From JANQMY01 sp965228775 (GTDB taxonomy: Bacteria; Pseudomonadota; Alphaproteobacteria; JANQMY01): a stretch of 64,000 nt of DNA. A model generated the notes under the pieces. It did not search any database. It was not told the DNA's origin and saw nothing but the letters and a program-made list of their open reading frames with translations. Shown here piece after piece: positions 37,256-45,623 of this stretch (the stretch's first letter is position 1; each line of letters begins with the position of its first letter). Position numbers and translations under genes: made by a program. The DNA lies in contig OZ245840.1 in NCBI GenBank assembly GCA_965228775.1, forward strand, positions 1-64,000. Direction: 5' to 3'.

Positions 37256-38872
37256 GTGGGCAAAGCACTCGTCATTAACCCAAGTTACTTCCGAACATAT
37301 GGCTCGAATGAGGGCGGTATTGCCTTTCCAGTCTATCCGATCTTGAGCCTTTCCGCTGTGGCTGGTGCTATCAAAGCGCGTGGCCATGACGTGAAGATCG
37401 TCGACCTCTCGTACCGCCGGTATGAACCGGACTACATCAGAGAACTTATCGAGACAGAAAAACCGGATCTGGTTGGTGTAACGGCCACAACGCCGCTCGC
37501 AAACCAGATGAGAGATATTTCCTACCTCGTCAAAGACATCTCCGAAGACATCATTACGGTTGCTGGTGGCGCGCACCCATCTGCGCTTCCCTACGAGACG
37601 ATGGAGCAATCCGCCCTCGATGCCATCGTGAGTGGTGAGGGTGACTTCGTGGCGGCAGATCTGCTGGACGGCAAACGTATGGCCGACATTCCAGGCCTTT
37701 ACTGGCGGGATGGGGAGGAAATCAAGGTCAACACACCGGGGGGCCTTATGCCCAATTTGGATGATCTGCCAATTCCTGCTTGGGAAGATTATCCAATTGA
37801 ATGTAATGAGCGGGTCACCAAGATTATCGCGCGGCACCGTCCCGTGACGACGATTGAATTTTCACGCGGCTGTGTTTTCAAATGCGACTTCTGTGGAAGC
37901 AAGAATACGATGGGGCTTGGATACCGCAAAAAGTCTCCTGAGCGGTGTGCTGACGAAGTTGAGCTATTGCAGAAACTTGGCTACCGCGAGCTCGTTCTCG
38001 TGGACGATATTTTCACGAGCGATAACAATTGGGCAGCACAGGTATGCGAAGAGTTCATTCGCCGCGATTTGAAAATGGCGTGGACGTGTACGAACGGTAT
38101 CCGGGTAGATAGTGCCAACCCCGAGCTGTTTAATCTCATGAAGCGGGCAGGGTGTTACCGGGTCTATTTCGGTTTTGAAAGCGGCAATGACCAAGTCCTT
38201 CAGGCATTCGGAAAAGGTGGCAAAGCAACCCTGGAGAAGGGGATTACGGCGGTTGAGATGGCGCGGGAAGCTGGTCTTGAGCCGAATGGTTTTTTCATGG
38301 TGGGGCTGACGGGCGACACCGAAGAAACCATGCAGGACACGATCAACTATGCGAAGAAGGTTCGCCTGGAAACGATGAAATGTGGCATGACCACGCCGTT
38401 TCCCGGTACCCCTAGTTTCAATGCATTGCGGGAGAAGGGCCGCATTAAGACTCTCGATTGGGATCAGTACACTGTCTATAACAGTGCCGAAAATATCTAC
38501 GATCATCCCAACCTGGACTGGGATACGATCAAGAAATACTTCAAGAAATTCTATGCGGAAGCCTATTTCGGCAATCCGGCCTACATTTATCGTCGTCTCA
38601 AGTTTGTTCTAAAGAACAATGAGATCCTGTGGAACGTATACTACACACTAAAGTTTTTCATCATGCTTTGGGGCAAAGAGAAAGGACCCCAGGAAGAACA
38701 ATATGCGTTCGAGGACAAATGGCGGCCGCTGGACTTAAAGATCGACTCTGAATTGCGTCATTATGCGGTCCCGCAGGCAAAAGGAGCGGCCTCGCGGAAG
38801 TCGGTTCTGGATAAAGAACGACAACCCGCCGGACGAACCGTCTACTCCGCGTATCAGAGTGGAGCAAGCTGA
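37256..38872 (+). CDS. B12-binding-domain radical SAM protein
   Basis: The GTG at 37256 follows a strong GGAGGGGAG and gives 538 residues; an upstream GTG at 37217 is weaker. The N-terminal 150 residues form a cobalamin-binding-like Rossmann domain (VINPSYF..., FPVYPILSLSAVAGAIKARG, LVGVTATTP, VAGGAHPSALP) without the DxHxxG motif, so base-off binding is uncertain, as in the BchE-type class. Cys206, Cys210 and Cys213 (RGCVFKCDFC) bind the 4Fe-4S cluster that splits S-adenosylmethionine. FGFESGNDQVLQ is the usual SAM-side helix. Such enzymes methylate or rearrange unactivated carbons; a sugar, polyprenyl chain or lipid could be the target. It converges on the GT-C gene with 11 bp between. Confidence 0.88.
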   Translation: MGKALVINPSYFRTYGSNEGGIAFPVYPILSLSAVAGAIKARGHDVKIVDLSYRRYEPDYIRELIETEKPDLVGVTATTPLANQMRDISYLVKDISEDIITVAGGAHPSALPYETMEQSALDAIVSGEGDFVAADLLDGKRMADIPGLYWRDGEEIKVNTPGGLMPNLDDLPIPAWEDYPIECNERVTKIIARHRPVTTIEFSRGCVFKCDFCGSKNTMGLGYRKKSPERCADEVELLQKLGYRELVLVDDIFTSDNNWAAQVCEEFIRRDLKMAWTCTNGIRVDSANPELFNLMKRAGCYRVYFGFESGNDQVLQAFGKGGKATLEKGITAVEMAREAGLEPNGFFMVGLTGDTEETMQDTINYAKKVRLETMKCGMTTPFPGTPSFNALREKGRIKTLDWDQYTVYNSAENIYDHPNLDWDTIKKYFKKFYAEAYFGNPAYIYRRLKFVLKNNEILWNVYYTLKFFIMLWGKEKGPQEEQYAFEDKWRPLDLKIDSELRHYAVPQAKGAASRKSVLDKERQPAGRTVYSAYQSGAS

Positions 38873-38883
38873 CGCCGCTTGTA

Positions 38884-40305
38884 TCAGGACTCGGACTGCG
38901 CGGCAGTGGGATTAGGGCTTGAGCTTTTACTCAAATGCCGCCGTGCCATCTCAAAGACAAGAACGATGGATACGGCTACCATGATGCTGATCATAGGTTC
39001 GATCGGCTGCCGATACCGGTAGTAGTACGGTGTGATGATGGCAAACGGCGCCATAAAGCCGGCAACAAGAATGGTCGCGGGCCATAATGGTGCGTATCTC
39101 AGAGTTAGAAGCGTCCCGGCGACCAGTCCGAAGTATGTGACGAGCCCCACCGCGATGGACAATAGTTCCGTATAAGGAACAGGGAACTTTACGCGCATGA
39201 TAAACGCGTTCACCTTAAAGAAGGCCAGTTGCATTGCAGTGACCGGGCGTTCCAGAAGAAAATGACGCGCTTTACTGAAAAGCCACTTGTCCCGGACCGC
39301 CTCATTCAGCTCCTGTGTGTGGTCGATTTGCGTATCGATTATTTCTTCCTGCCAACCTTCAAGCTGGGCGAGGGGCCTGATACCCTGTTTGCCGATAATA
39401 CTGCGAATGGCATCGCCAGGACCGTTGGAAGTCCACGGAACCGGAATTTCGGTCTTGGCCAAATCATCATTTGAGTATGTGCTTGCAGCTCCAATGGTGC
39501 CAATCCACGCGACTTGTCCGATCCCATTCCGCACCGGGACGAATTCGCCGAAAGCGATGTAATTTCTAATCGTCCACGGAGAAATAATAGCGGCCGCTAA
39601 AACAACGACGGCTGCGGTATGGATAAGGGAAGACTGTGAAAACCTCCCGCTGACAACAAGGTACGCCGCGATAAAGGGAATGAATATGATGGTGCTTCCC
39701 CAGGTTAGGGCCGATACACCTAATAGGCCGCCCAAAACAATCGCTCTCCTGACGGTGAGTTCATTTCCGTAATGCACCAGCCAATAGGCTATCAAAGCGA
39801 TCCAGAGTGTCGCTATCGGCGCTGCATTGATGGTGGTGGCGTGATGTTTTGTTGCGACAAGGAGGAAGCCAAAGGCAATCAGTCCAGCCCAGGGGCCAGC
39901 AATGCGGCGGGCCGTAAGGGCCGTTAAAACGGCCGCGGCGCAAAAGAAGCCTAGATGGAGCAAGCGGATGATAATGCGGCTGGTTTCCTCGCCAAAAAGG
40001 GCAATAAGGCTGCCATATAGAAGGGAAAACATCGGGTCCGCCCATGCGGTCACAAGGTAGTCGCCGGCTTGTCTTCCTTCCTCACACAATGGGGTGCATA
40101 ACCAAGCCCATCTCAAGGGGAAGCTATAGCCTTGTCCTTCGGCGATCGATCTAGCAATCCAGACAGGTTCGAACCCGACTTCTTTCTGTAAAGTGATGGC
40201 GATGAAAATGAGGCCCGCAAACGCGAACAGTGCGATTGCGGCGCGAATTATGGTGTCGAATTGTTGTTCGACGAAGCGATCCAAAGTCTGAACCACGTCA
40301 TTCAT
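38884..40305 (-). CDS. GT-C (GT39/ArnT-like) membrane glycosyltransferase
   Basis: The ATG at 40305 overlaps the end of the GtrA-type gene (ATGAATGA arrangement) with AGGAG upstream, so it is preferred over the ORF-opening start 26 codons earlier. The 473-residue protein has about ten to twelve membrane helices and an early Glu in KEVGFEPVWIARSIAEGQGY, as in PMT/ArnT-type transferases that use polyprenyl-phosphate sugars on the periplasmic side. Later segments ISPWTIRNYIAFGEFVPVRNG and the C-terminal ITPYYYRYRQPIEPMI are typical of this group. Translational coupling to GtrA suggests that GtrA supplies or flips its lipid-linked donor. Confidence 0.78.
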   Translation of the reverse strand: MNDVVQTLDRFVEQQFDTIIRAAIALFAFAGLIFIAITLQKEVGFEPVWIARSIAEGQGYSFPLRWAWLCTPLCEEGRQAGDYLVTAWADPMFSLLYGSLIALFGEETSRIIIRLLHLGFFCAAAVLTALTARRIAGPWAGLIAFGFLLVATKHHATTINAAPIATLWIALIAYWLVHYGNELTVRRAIVLGGLLGVSALTWGSTIIFIPFIAAYLVVSGRFSQSSLIHTAAVVVLAAAIISPWTIRNYIAFGEFVPVRNGIGQVAWIGTIGAASTYSNDDLAKTEIPVPWTSNGPGDAIRSIIGKQGIRPLAQLEGWQEEIIDTQIDHTQELNEAVRDKWLFSKARHFLLERPVTAMQLAFFKVNAFIMRVKFPVPYTELLSIAVGLVTYFGLVAGTLLTLRYAPLWPATILVAGFMAPFAIITPYYYRYRQPIEPMISIMVAVSIVLVFEMARRHLSKSSSPNPTAAQSES

Positions 40306-40819
40306 GAGGGGCCAGCTCCTCCTGACGAGACTGTGCCATCCCCGGCTTGCCTGTTGTCCTGATCTCTGACCGGTGCTGCGCAAAAACGAACAACTTCATG
40401 CCTGTATAGTTGACGAACAATCCAGCAATCGCTCCCAATCCCAGTGGAATAATCAGATAGTTCCGCAACAGAGGCACGGTTTCTATCGCGATCGTGTATG
40501 CGCCGATATTCGCAACAGCGGCAAGGCAGTTAACGGTGACATAACGTGCGAGTTCTTTGGTGCGATCGTCCGATTGGTGGCCGGAAAACGTCCATGACCT
40601 GTTCAGCAGCCATGTCACGAGCATGGCGGTTGGAAATGAAACTGCCCGTGAGAAATAGGGGCCACCGCCTAAAGCGTCCAAAGCCAGCAATAATATGGCG
40701 TCTACGGAAAAACCGATTGTGCCTACTACTAAGAAACGGAAGAACCGTGTCTCCAAGAGTTTTGAGACGATGTCCGTTTCCAATATCTCTCGAAGCCAGG
40801 TACGTTGATGGATACTCAT
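40298..40819 (-). CDS. GtrA-family membrane protein
   Basis: Starting at ATG 40819 (MSIHQRTWLRE), 22 bp after the GT2 stop, the protein has 173 residues and four membrane helices with the GtrA signature RFLVVGTIGFSVDAILLL, then WLLNRSWTFSG and a last helix ending NYTGMKLFVF. GtrA proteins are thought to move or present polyprenyl-phosphate-linked sugars, for example glucose in O-antigen modification or arabinose in mycobacteria. Its 3' end overlaps the GT-C gene by eight bases. Confidence 0.87.
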   Translation of the reverse strand: MSIHQRTWLREILETDIVSKLLETRFFRFLVVGTIGFSVDAILLLALDALGGGPYFSRAVSFPTAMLVTWLLNRSWTFSGHQSDDRTKELARYVTVNCLAAVANIGAYTIAIETVPLLRNYLIIPLGLGAIAGLFVNYTGMKLFVFAQHRSEIRTTGKPGMAQSRQEELAPHE

Positions 40820-40841
40820 GATCTTGTGAATTACTACTTTG

Positions 40842-41795
40842 CTAAGCCGGTTTCTTGGACGGCGAGATTGTCCGCCGAATACGATTGCGCAATGCATGAT
40901 ATTGATGGCGGAGCCGCCCGTGACGTTCGATGCCGAGAGCGCATTTCGATAGAATTACACCAAGTTCGCCGGCGCTGATTGCTCGCGCCCAAAGCGCAGA
41001 GAACACTCTTTTCACCGTATCTGCTTTGCTTTCTTGCCAAGCAAATGGGGAAAGAAGTCGTGCCCAGAAGGCGTGCTTCGCCTTGTCGCTCATAATTTTA
41101 TCTGCTGTGGAAAGAAACAAGCGGCCTCGTTCCAAATCATCAACGCGCCCTAATCTCCCGTCGCGGTTGTCGTTATGGTAGACGGTCAGCGGCGCATCAA
41201 TCAGCAGGTAACGCGCTCCCGAGTTTCCTAAATCAATGAAAAAATAGTGATCTTCGTATTGACGCAGATTTTCCGGAAACGGATGTTTTTGCGCCAACTT
41301 TCGTGAGAGAAAAAAAGAGCTCGCCTGAGCGAATTGTTTGGACACGTATAAGAATTCGTCAAATGTCTCGCCTTCTTGCACGGAACGCTCCGGGAGGAGC
41401 CAGTGGCTGCCATCGTCGAAAATCATCTTGGTGCGCGTCACGCAAATAGTGTTTTCCGGATCTGCAGTTGCAAGAACACACCTAACCTGTTGCTCCAGCT
41501 TTTCCGGCAGCCATTCATCGTCAGAATCCAAGAAAGCGATGTAGTCGCCCTTTGCTGCTTCAACGCCCGTGTTCCGAGCAGCGGAAACGCCGCGATTCGT
41601 CGGGTGTTGCAGCAGGGTAACTTGGGAGAAGACTTCTAAAGCCTCCAACGTCGCGCGCAGATCATCGGTCGAACAATCATCGACGACGATGAGTTCCCAA
41701 TTTTTATAGGTCTGCGACCGTACCTGATTAAGTGTCCGCTCAATCAAATGGGCACGGTTGAAAACCGGTATGACAACGCTAACGAGCGGGTTCAT
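40842..41795 (-). CDS. Family 2 glycosyltransferase (third, divergent)
   Basis: The 317-residue GT-A protein carries VSVVIPVFNRAHLIERTL, LIVVDDCSTDD, NRGVSAARNTGV and the acidic LDSDDEW in place of DPDDW of the other two. It lacks their conserved C-terminal region, so it is a separate lineage. It heads a three-gene unit with the GtrA-type and GT-C genes: gaps are 22 bp and then an overlap. In gtr-type operons a GT2 makes the polyprenyl-phosphate sugar, GtrA moves it and a GT-C transfers it; this trio has that exact order. Confidence 0.88.
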   Translation of the reverse strand: MNPLVSVVIPVFNRAHLIERTLNQVRSQTYKNWELIVVDDCSTDDLRATLEALEVFSQVTLLQHPTNRGVSAARNTGVEAAKGDYIAFLDSDDEWLPEKLEQQVRCVLATADPENTICVTRTKMIFDDGSHWLLPERSVQEGETFDEFLYVSKQFAQASSFFLSRKLAQKHPFPENLRQYEDHYFFIDLGNSGARYLLIDAPLTVYHNDNRDGRLGRVDDLERGRLFLSTADKIMSDKAKHAFWARLLSPFAWQESKADTVKRVFSALWARAISAGELGVILSKCALGIERHGRLRHQYHALRNRIRRTISPSKKPA

Positions 41796-42065
41796 TGATT
41801 AGATCTTTGCAGTTATCGCGTTGGCACAATAATTCAGAAATCGTTTCAAATTATTCACCGGTTTGGACTTATCCTGCTTTGTCGCTAAGCGGCGCGGGCA
41901 TCAAATGGGCCCTTCATTAAGCACTAGAGATAGCACAAAGATTCCGTAATATTTGGGTAATGCTTTGAAAAAGTGAGCAAAACGAAGTATTGCCATCCTG
42001 CACGCTTCACAGTGCTTAAGAAAACTTGATTTTACTATCGCTCCGGCGGTGGATAATGGGAAAAA

Positions 42066-43400
42066 ATGGCGCACGATAGGTCAGCATATCCGGCCAGAAT
42101 GACAACGGCAGCGTATTCCGACATTTACGTGCAGCGGGCAATGGATCCGCTGCGTGCTGTTGAGATTCTCTTTTTTACCTTTGTGTTGCTCTACTCTTAC
42201 GGCGCAATCATTCAGAACGTGATCCTCGGGCCTGATCAGACGATCGCACTGGAAGACAATCCGGGCCGCTCGACACTGCAAATGATTTGGGCGGTGATCT
42301 ATCTGGTCCTATTGGGATTTGTATACGTGTTTCGAAACCAGCTCTATGGCGCCTTCATGGAGCAGCGCTGGATCATCATACTGTCTCTGTATTTGGTCGC
42401 ATCGACGATTTGGTCGAGTTCGCCCAACGTCACGCTCCAGGACTCGATAGTTATCGGACTAGGCACCCTGATCGGTGGCTATATCGGAGTGCGGTTTTCC
42501 ACCGAACAGATTTTTCATTTGATCAAATATGTGGCGATTATTGGTGTTTTCGGCAGCCTGATTTTGGTTGCTGTTTGGCCTGAAATCGCATTGATGACCA
42601 GCATTCATCACAACGGATTGTGGCGTGGCGCGTTTACCCACAAAAATGTGACAGGTCTGGCATCGCTCATTGCGATCATTGCCTTCTTATTTTGCTACCG
42701 GCACAACATTTATCTGCGCATATTCTTTGTGGCGGCAGCGGTCGTTCTATTGGTGGGGGCCAGAGCGTCCACCAGCTTCATTGCCTTTGGCGTCATCCTG
42801 GCGGTGTTCTTTGTGCAGCGGCCATTGTCGGTTCGTGGCATGGACGTATTCCTGGTAATCACAGGCGGACTTCTGCTGTCCTCGTTTGTGGGGCTGCTAT
42901 TGCTTCTCAACTTGGAAGATTTTGTAGGCCTGTTTGGCAAGGATCTGACATTTACCGGCAGAACAGTGCTGTGGGAATACGGTTTCCAGTCCTTTCTAAC
43001 AAAGCCATTCCTGGGATTTGGTTTGTCGGCATTCTGGCATGACACGACTGAATATGGTGGGCTTGCGGTGCGCGCCCTAGCTGGATGGAACGCCCCCGGC
43101 ATTCACAATGGATGGCTAGAGTTGATGTTGGCGATCGGCCTTGTCGGCACCGTGATCTTCAGCATTGTTTTCTTCGGCCTCATGCAGAAGACCTATTACA
43201 TGATGCGTGAGTTCCCAGGGCAGGCATACTTCTACGTAATGATGTTCTGCATCCTTCTATTGGTTTATAGCCTGGCTACAGGCGTGTTTTTGCTCCGGAA
43301 TTCAATCATCCACGTCATGATTATCGCGTTTTCATTCTCGATCCACCGCGAGATGATGGAGCACCAGTTTGCTCAACGAAACAATATTGGGCAGCGTTAG
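42066..43400 (+). CDS. ExoQ/Wzy-type polymerase or O-antigen ligase family protein
   Basis: The 444-residue membrane protein has about ten to twelve helices and the O-antigen ligase/polymerase family pattern: LWRGAFTHKNVTG, GARASTSFIA and FTGRTVLWEYGFQSF followed by PFLGFGLSAFW, which are typical of ExoQ-like polymerases. It should join lipid-linked repeat units in the periplasm. The start ATG at 42066 has a weak site; a second ATG follows at codon 12. The next gene, the OPX lipoprotein, is about 400 bp downstream. Confidence 0.85.
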   Translation: MAHDRSAYPARMTTAAYSDIYVQRAMDPLRAVEILFFTFVLLYSYGAIIQNVILGPDQTIALEDNPGRSTLQMIWAVIYLVLLGFVYVFRNQLYGAFMEQRWIIILSLYLVASTIWSSSPNVTLQDSIVIGLGTLIGGYIGVRFSTEQIFHLIKYVAIIGVFGSLILVAVWPEIALMTSIHHNGLWRGAFTHKNVTGLASLIAIIAFLFCYRHNIYLRIFFVAAAVVLLVGARASTSFIAFGVILAVFFVQRPLSVRGMDVFLVITGGLLLSSFVGLLLLLNLEDFVGLFGKDLTFTGRTVLWEYGFQSFLTKPFLGFGLSAFWHDTTEYGGLAVRALAGWNAPGIHNGWLELMLAIGLVGTVIFSIVFFGLMQKTYYMMREFPGQAYFYVMMFCILLLVYSLATGVFLLRNSIIHVMIIAFSFSIHREMMEHQFAQRNNIGQR

Positions 43401-43802
43401 TCGCGCCTCTTATTGTCGAACTATGGCTGTAGAAAACAACCCTAAAATACTGTTTTTAAAGAAATTTTTTTGATTTAGTGAGTTCTTCTGACCTAGTGCC
43501 CTGGAGACGTCACTGGTTCGCTGCCGGTTGGTCCAAAGCATTGGGGCGGATTTTCGAAAGCAGGTTCCGCAGAAAGCTTGTATTTTGGGCCTGTCACTCT
43601 AACGTTGTCTCTCGAGTCGGAACCTCGGTACTTGCCCTAAAATTGTCAATTTTGACTTGGCTACTATGTTGGTCAGTCTTGGCGGAACGTGTGGGCGAGT
43701 TTTTTTGATGGGGCGGCCATTTTCCGATTCAATGCAAGGTAGACGGTCGGTTAACCAAAGAGCGCTATAGAGCGATATAGGAATAGATTCGGAGTCAGGC
43801 AG
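43401..43802. other. Gene-free interval before the OPX gene
   Basis: This 402-bp region contains a short open frame (43478-43708) with no family resemblance and no ribosome site, and an 8-bp palindrome GGTTAACC at 43749-43756. I see no terminator hairpin after the polymerase gene. Confidence 0.4.
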
Positions 43803-44486
43803 ATGAATGTGTGGGTGAGAAAGATGGGTTCCAAGCGGACGGGTATTCTTGCAGCTCTTGTGACGGCAGTTTTGTTGGCTGCCTGTGCGTCACCATCAGG
43901 AGACTCGAGTGGTGATACGGCGCAAAAGCCGGACACAGCGGGCGTCTCGGCAGCTGATGTGAATTCGGTGGACAGAATTAATAAAGCGCTTGCAGAAAAC
44001 GACACAAATGCCGCTAAAGCCTTCGAAAAAAGCTACCGCCTTGGCCCGGGCGACCGGCTGCGTGTGATCGTTTTTGGCGAGGAAGACTTATCCGGTGAGT
44101 TTGAAGTGGACAGTGTGGGCGTCGTCTCGCTGCCTCTCATCAAGCCGATAAATACGTCGAACATGACGTTGTCCGAATTGAGAGGCCAGATAGAGACTCA
44201 GCTGAAGGCTGGTTATTTGGTTGAGCCGCGGGTCAGTGTGGAAATTCTGAACTACCGGCCGTTTTACATCACAGGCGAAGTCGGCAGGCCTGGTGAGTAT
44301 CCTTATGTTGCCGGGATGAATGTTCTTAAGGCGATCGCGATGGCCGGGGGCTATACGTATCGCGCCAATACGCGCCGCGTCCTGTTGACCCGGGCTGACA
44401 ACAACAAGGAAGAGGAAGAGAGGCCGACGCAGGAATTACTCATTCTGCCGGGCGACTATATTAGAGTTCCGGAGCGCTTCTTCTAG
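43803..44486 (+). CDS. Polysaccharide export lipoprotein, short OPX (Wza) type
   Basis: The 227-residue product has a lipoprotein signal ending LLAAC with Cys28 as the predicted lipidation site, then a spacer and a polysaccharide-export domain (SYRLGPGDRLRVIVFGE, LSGEFEVDSVGVVSLPLI, LSELRGQIETQL). An SLBB-type domain follows (YITGEVGRPGEYPYVAG, NVLKAIAMAGGY). It lacks the C-terminal amphipathic helix that makes the Wza outer-membrane pore, so the downstream beta-barrel protein (48650-49924) probably supplies the outer-membrane channel. The start may be ATG 43803 or ATG 43824. Confidence 0.9.
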   Translation: MNVWVRKMGSKRTGILAALVTAVLLAACASPSGDSSGDTAQKPDTAGVSAADVNSVDRINKALAENDTNAAKAFEKSYRLGPGDRLRVIVFGEEDLSGEFEVDSVGVVSLPLIKPINTSNMTLSELRGQIETQLKAGYLVEPRVSVEILNYRPFYITGEVGRPGEYPYVAGMNVLKAIAMAGGYTYRANTRRVLLTRADNNKEEEERPTQELLILPGDYIRVPERFF

Positions 44487-44659
44487 ATCACGAAGATCAT
44501 TTTCGCTTTATCGCGACCCGATTGTGTAAAAGATTGAGTAATATAGACCAAATATTCGTCTAAGACGCTATTTATATTACTTGGATTTAGTATATCTATG
44601 GAGATATTGTTAAGGATCCAGTTAAATAGTTAATGCTGTACGTTAACTATTCTTTTATT

Positions 44660-44675
44660 TTAACCTTGCGTTAAC
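44660..44675. promoter_or_regulatory. Candidate CtrA-binding site TTAA-N7-TTAAC
   Basis: TTAA at 44660-44663 and TTAAC at 44671-44675 are separated by seven bases, matching the full CtrA consensus. It lies about 60 bp upstream of the small secreted protein gene, within a stretch rich in GTTAA half sites (44608-44675). CtrA is the alphaproteobacterial cell-cycle and motility regulator. Only sequence supports this. Confidence 0.55.
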
Positions 44676-44736
44676 TGTATTCGTGACCTACTTTTAGAAG
44701 CAACGTTATAGGTCTCCTTTTAAAGAGATGATGGTC

Positions 44737-45279
44737 ATGAAAAGAATAAAAGACGGCCACCGCGTATTGGTGGCGGCGCTAATTGGTGGTTTGGTGGCAA
44801 CAGGTCCTGCATCTGCGCTTACGGATCAGCAAATTGCGACGATTAACAGCGGCGTACTGGAAGCAGTATCGACGTGTGCAATCGATCCTATTTCTGCAGC
44901 AGGTCAGATCCAGGGTGTTGCATCAGGCACGCTGATTAGCAATTCAGAAGCTTCGGAAATTGCAGCTACAATCGTTGCAACGGCACAAGGGTCCACGGAA
45001 AGCCCATCTTGTTTGTTTGCTGTTGGTGAAGGTCTCACGCGTTGGGCACTTTCATTCGGCGTAAACAATTCGACGGCCCTTCAGATCGGAACGGTTATTG
45101 GCCAAGACGGCGAAATCCCGCTGGTCAATGCTTGCGTTAACATCGCAGGTGTTCAGACCGATCTTGGCTTGGCATGCGATCCTTCGACTGGTGACATCGA
45201 CGATGGATTTCAGCGCGGCGCTGCACCATTCGGTGCTTCGGGCGAAAATCCAAACCAGGACAGCGTCAGCCCGAACTGA
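44737..45279 (+). CDS. Small secreted protein of unknown function, four cysteines
   Basis: I use ATG 44737 because AAAGAG lies nine bases upstream; two earlier in-frame ATGs (44728, 44731) sit too close to that site. The 180-residue product starts with a Sec signal (LVAALIGGLVATGPASALT), giving a mature protein of about 150 residues, Ala/Gly/Ser/Thr-rich and acidic. It has four cysteines (STCAID, PSCLFA, NACVNI, LACDPS) that could make two disulfides. No known domain is recognised. Its place between the OPX lipoprotein and oxidoreductases, with its own promoter region and terminator, suggests a single-gene unit for an envelope or secreted protein, perhaps regulated by CtrA. Confidence 0.7.
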   Translation: MKRIKDGHRVLVAALIGGLVATGPASALTDQQIATINSGVLEAVSTCAIDPISAAGQIQGVASGTLISNSEASEIAATIVATAQGSTESPSCLFAVGEGLTRWALSFGVNNSTALQIGTVIGQDGEIPLVNACVNIAGVQTDLGLACDPSTGDIDDGFQRGAAPFGASGENPNQDSVSPN

Positions 45280-45623
45280 TCGGGGCGCGTGATCGTGTTT
45301 TCCTTTGAGCTGCTCTCCGGACAGTTCACAAGTCCGAAAACCTAAGAGATTTCAAAGCGGTGGCATTGATTGATGCCGCCGCTTCTTATTTTGGAAAATA
45401 TGGTTAAACTAAGTATCAGCATAGGCATCTGACGGGGACGAATGAGGAGCGACCGGTCATACGGTAGGCGCTGTTGGGAGGCGTTTGGCCGACCGGAGAT
45501 CGACAACCAAGTTCCTATCAAGCGAAATCGGCCACACGGTAATTGATATTGCCCGGCATGCCGTTTGCAACGAATAAGGGTGTGAACAGTTTGGATTCTT
45601 GGCGCAAAGGCTCAACCTAAGAA
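45280..45623. other. Gene-free interval with terminator before the aldo/keto reductase
   Basis: This 344-bp gap holds a small CGGAC/GTCCG hairpin (45318-45336), the terminator at 45355-45392 and a 10-bp palindrome CGGCATGCCG (45554-45563). The remaining part should carry the promoter of the aldo/keto reductase gene. Confidence 0.45.
45355..45392 (+). terminator. Rho-independent terminator after the small secreted protein
   Basis: AAGCGGTGGCAT (45355-45366) pairs with ATGCCGCCGCTT (45373-45384), 12 bp with one G-U pair and a six-base loop, then a T-rich CTTATTTT. It lies 76 bp after the stop of the gene at 44737-45279. Confidence 0.75.

Noticed and set aside
43478..43708. 76-codon open frame before the OPX gene
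   Set aside because: No ribosome site, no family pattern and an unlikely composition.
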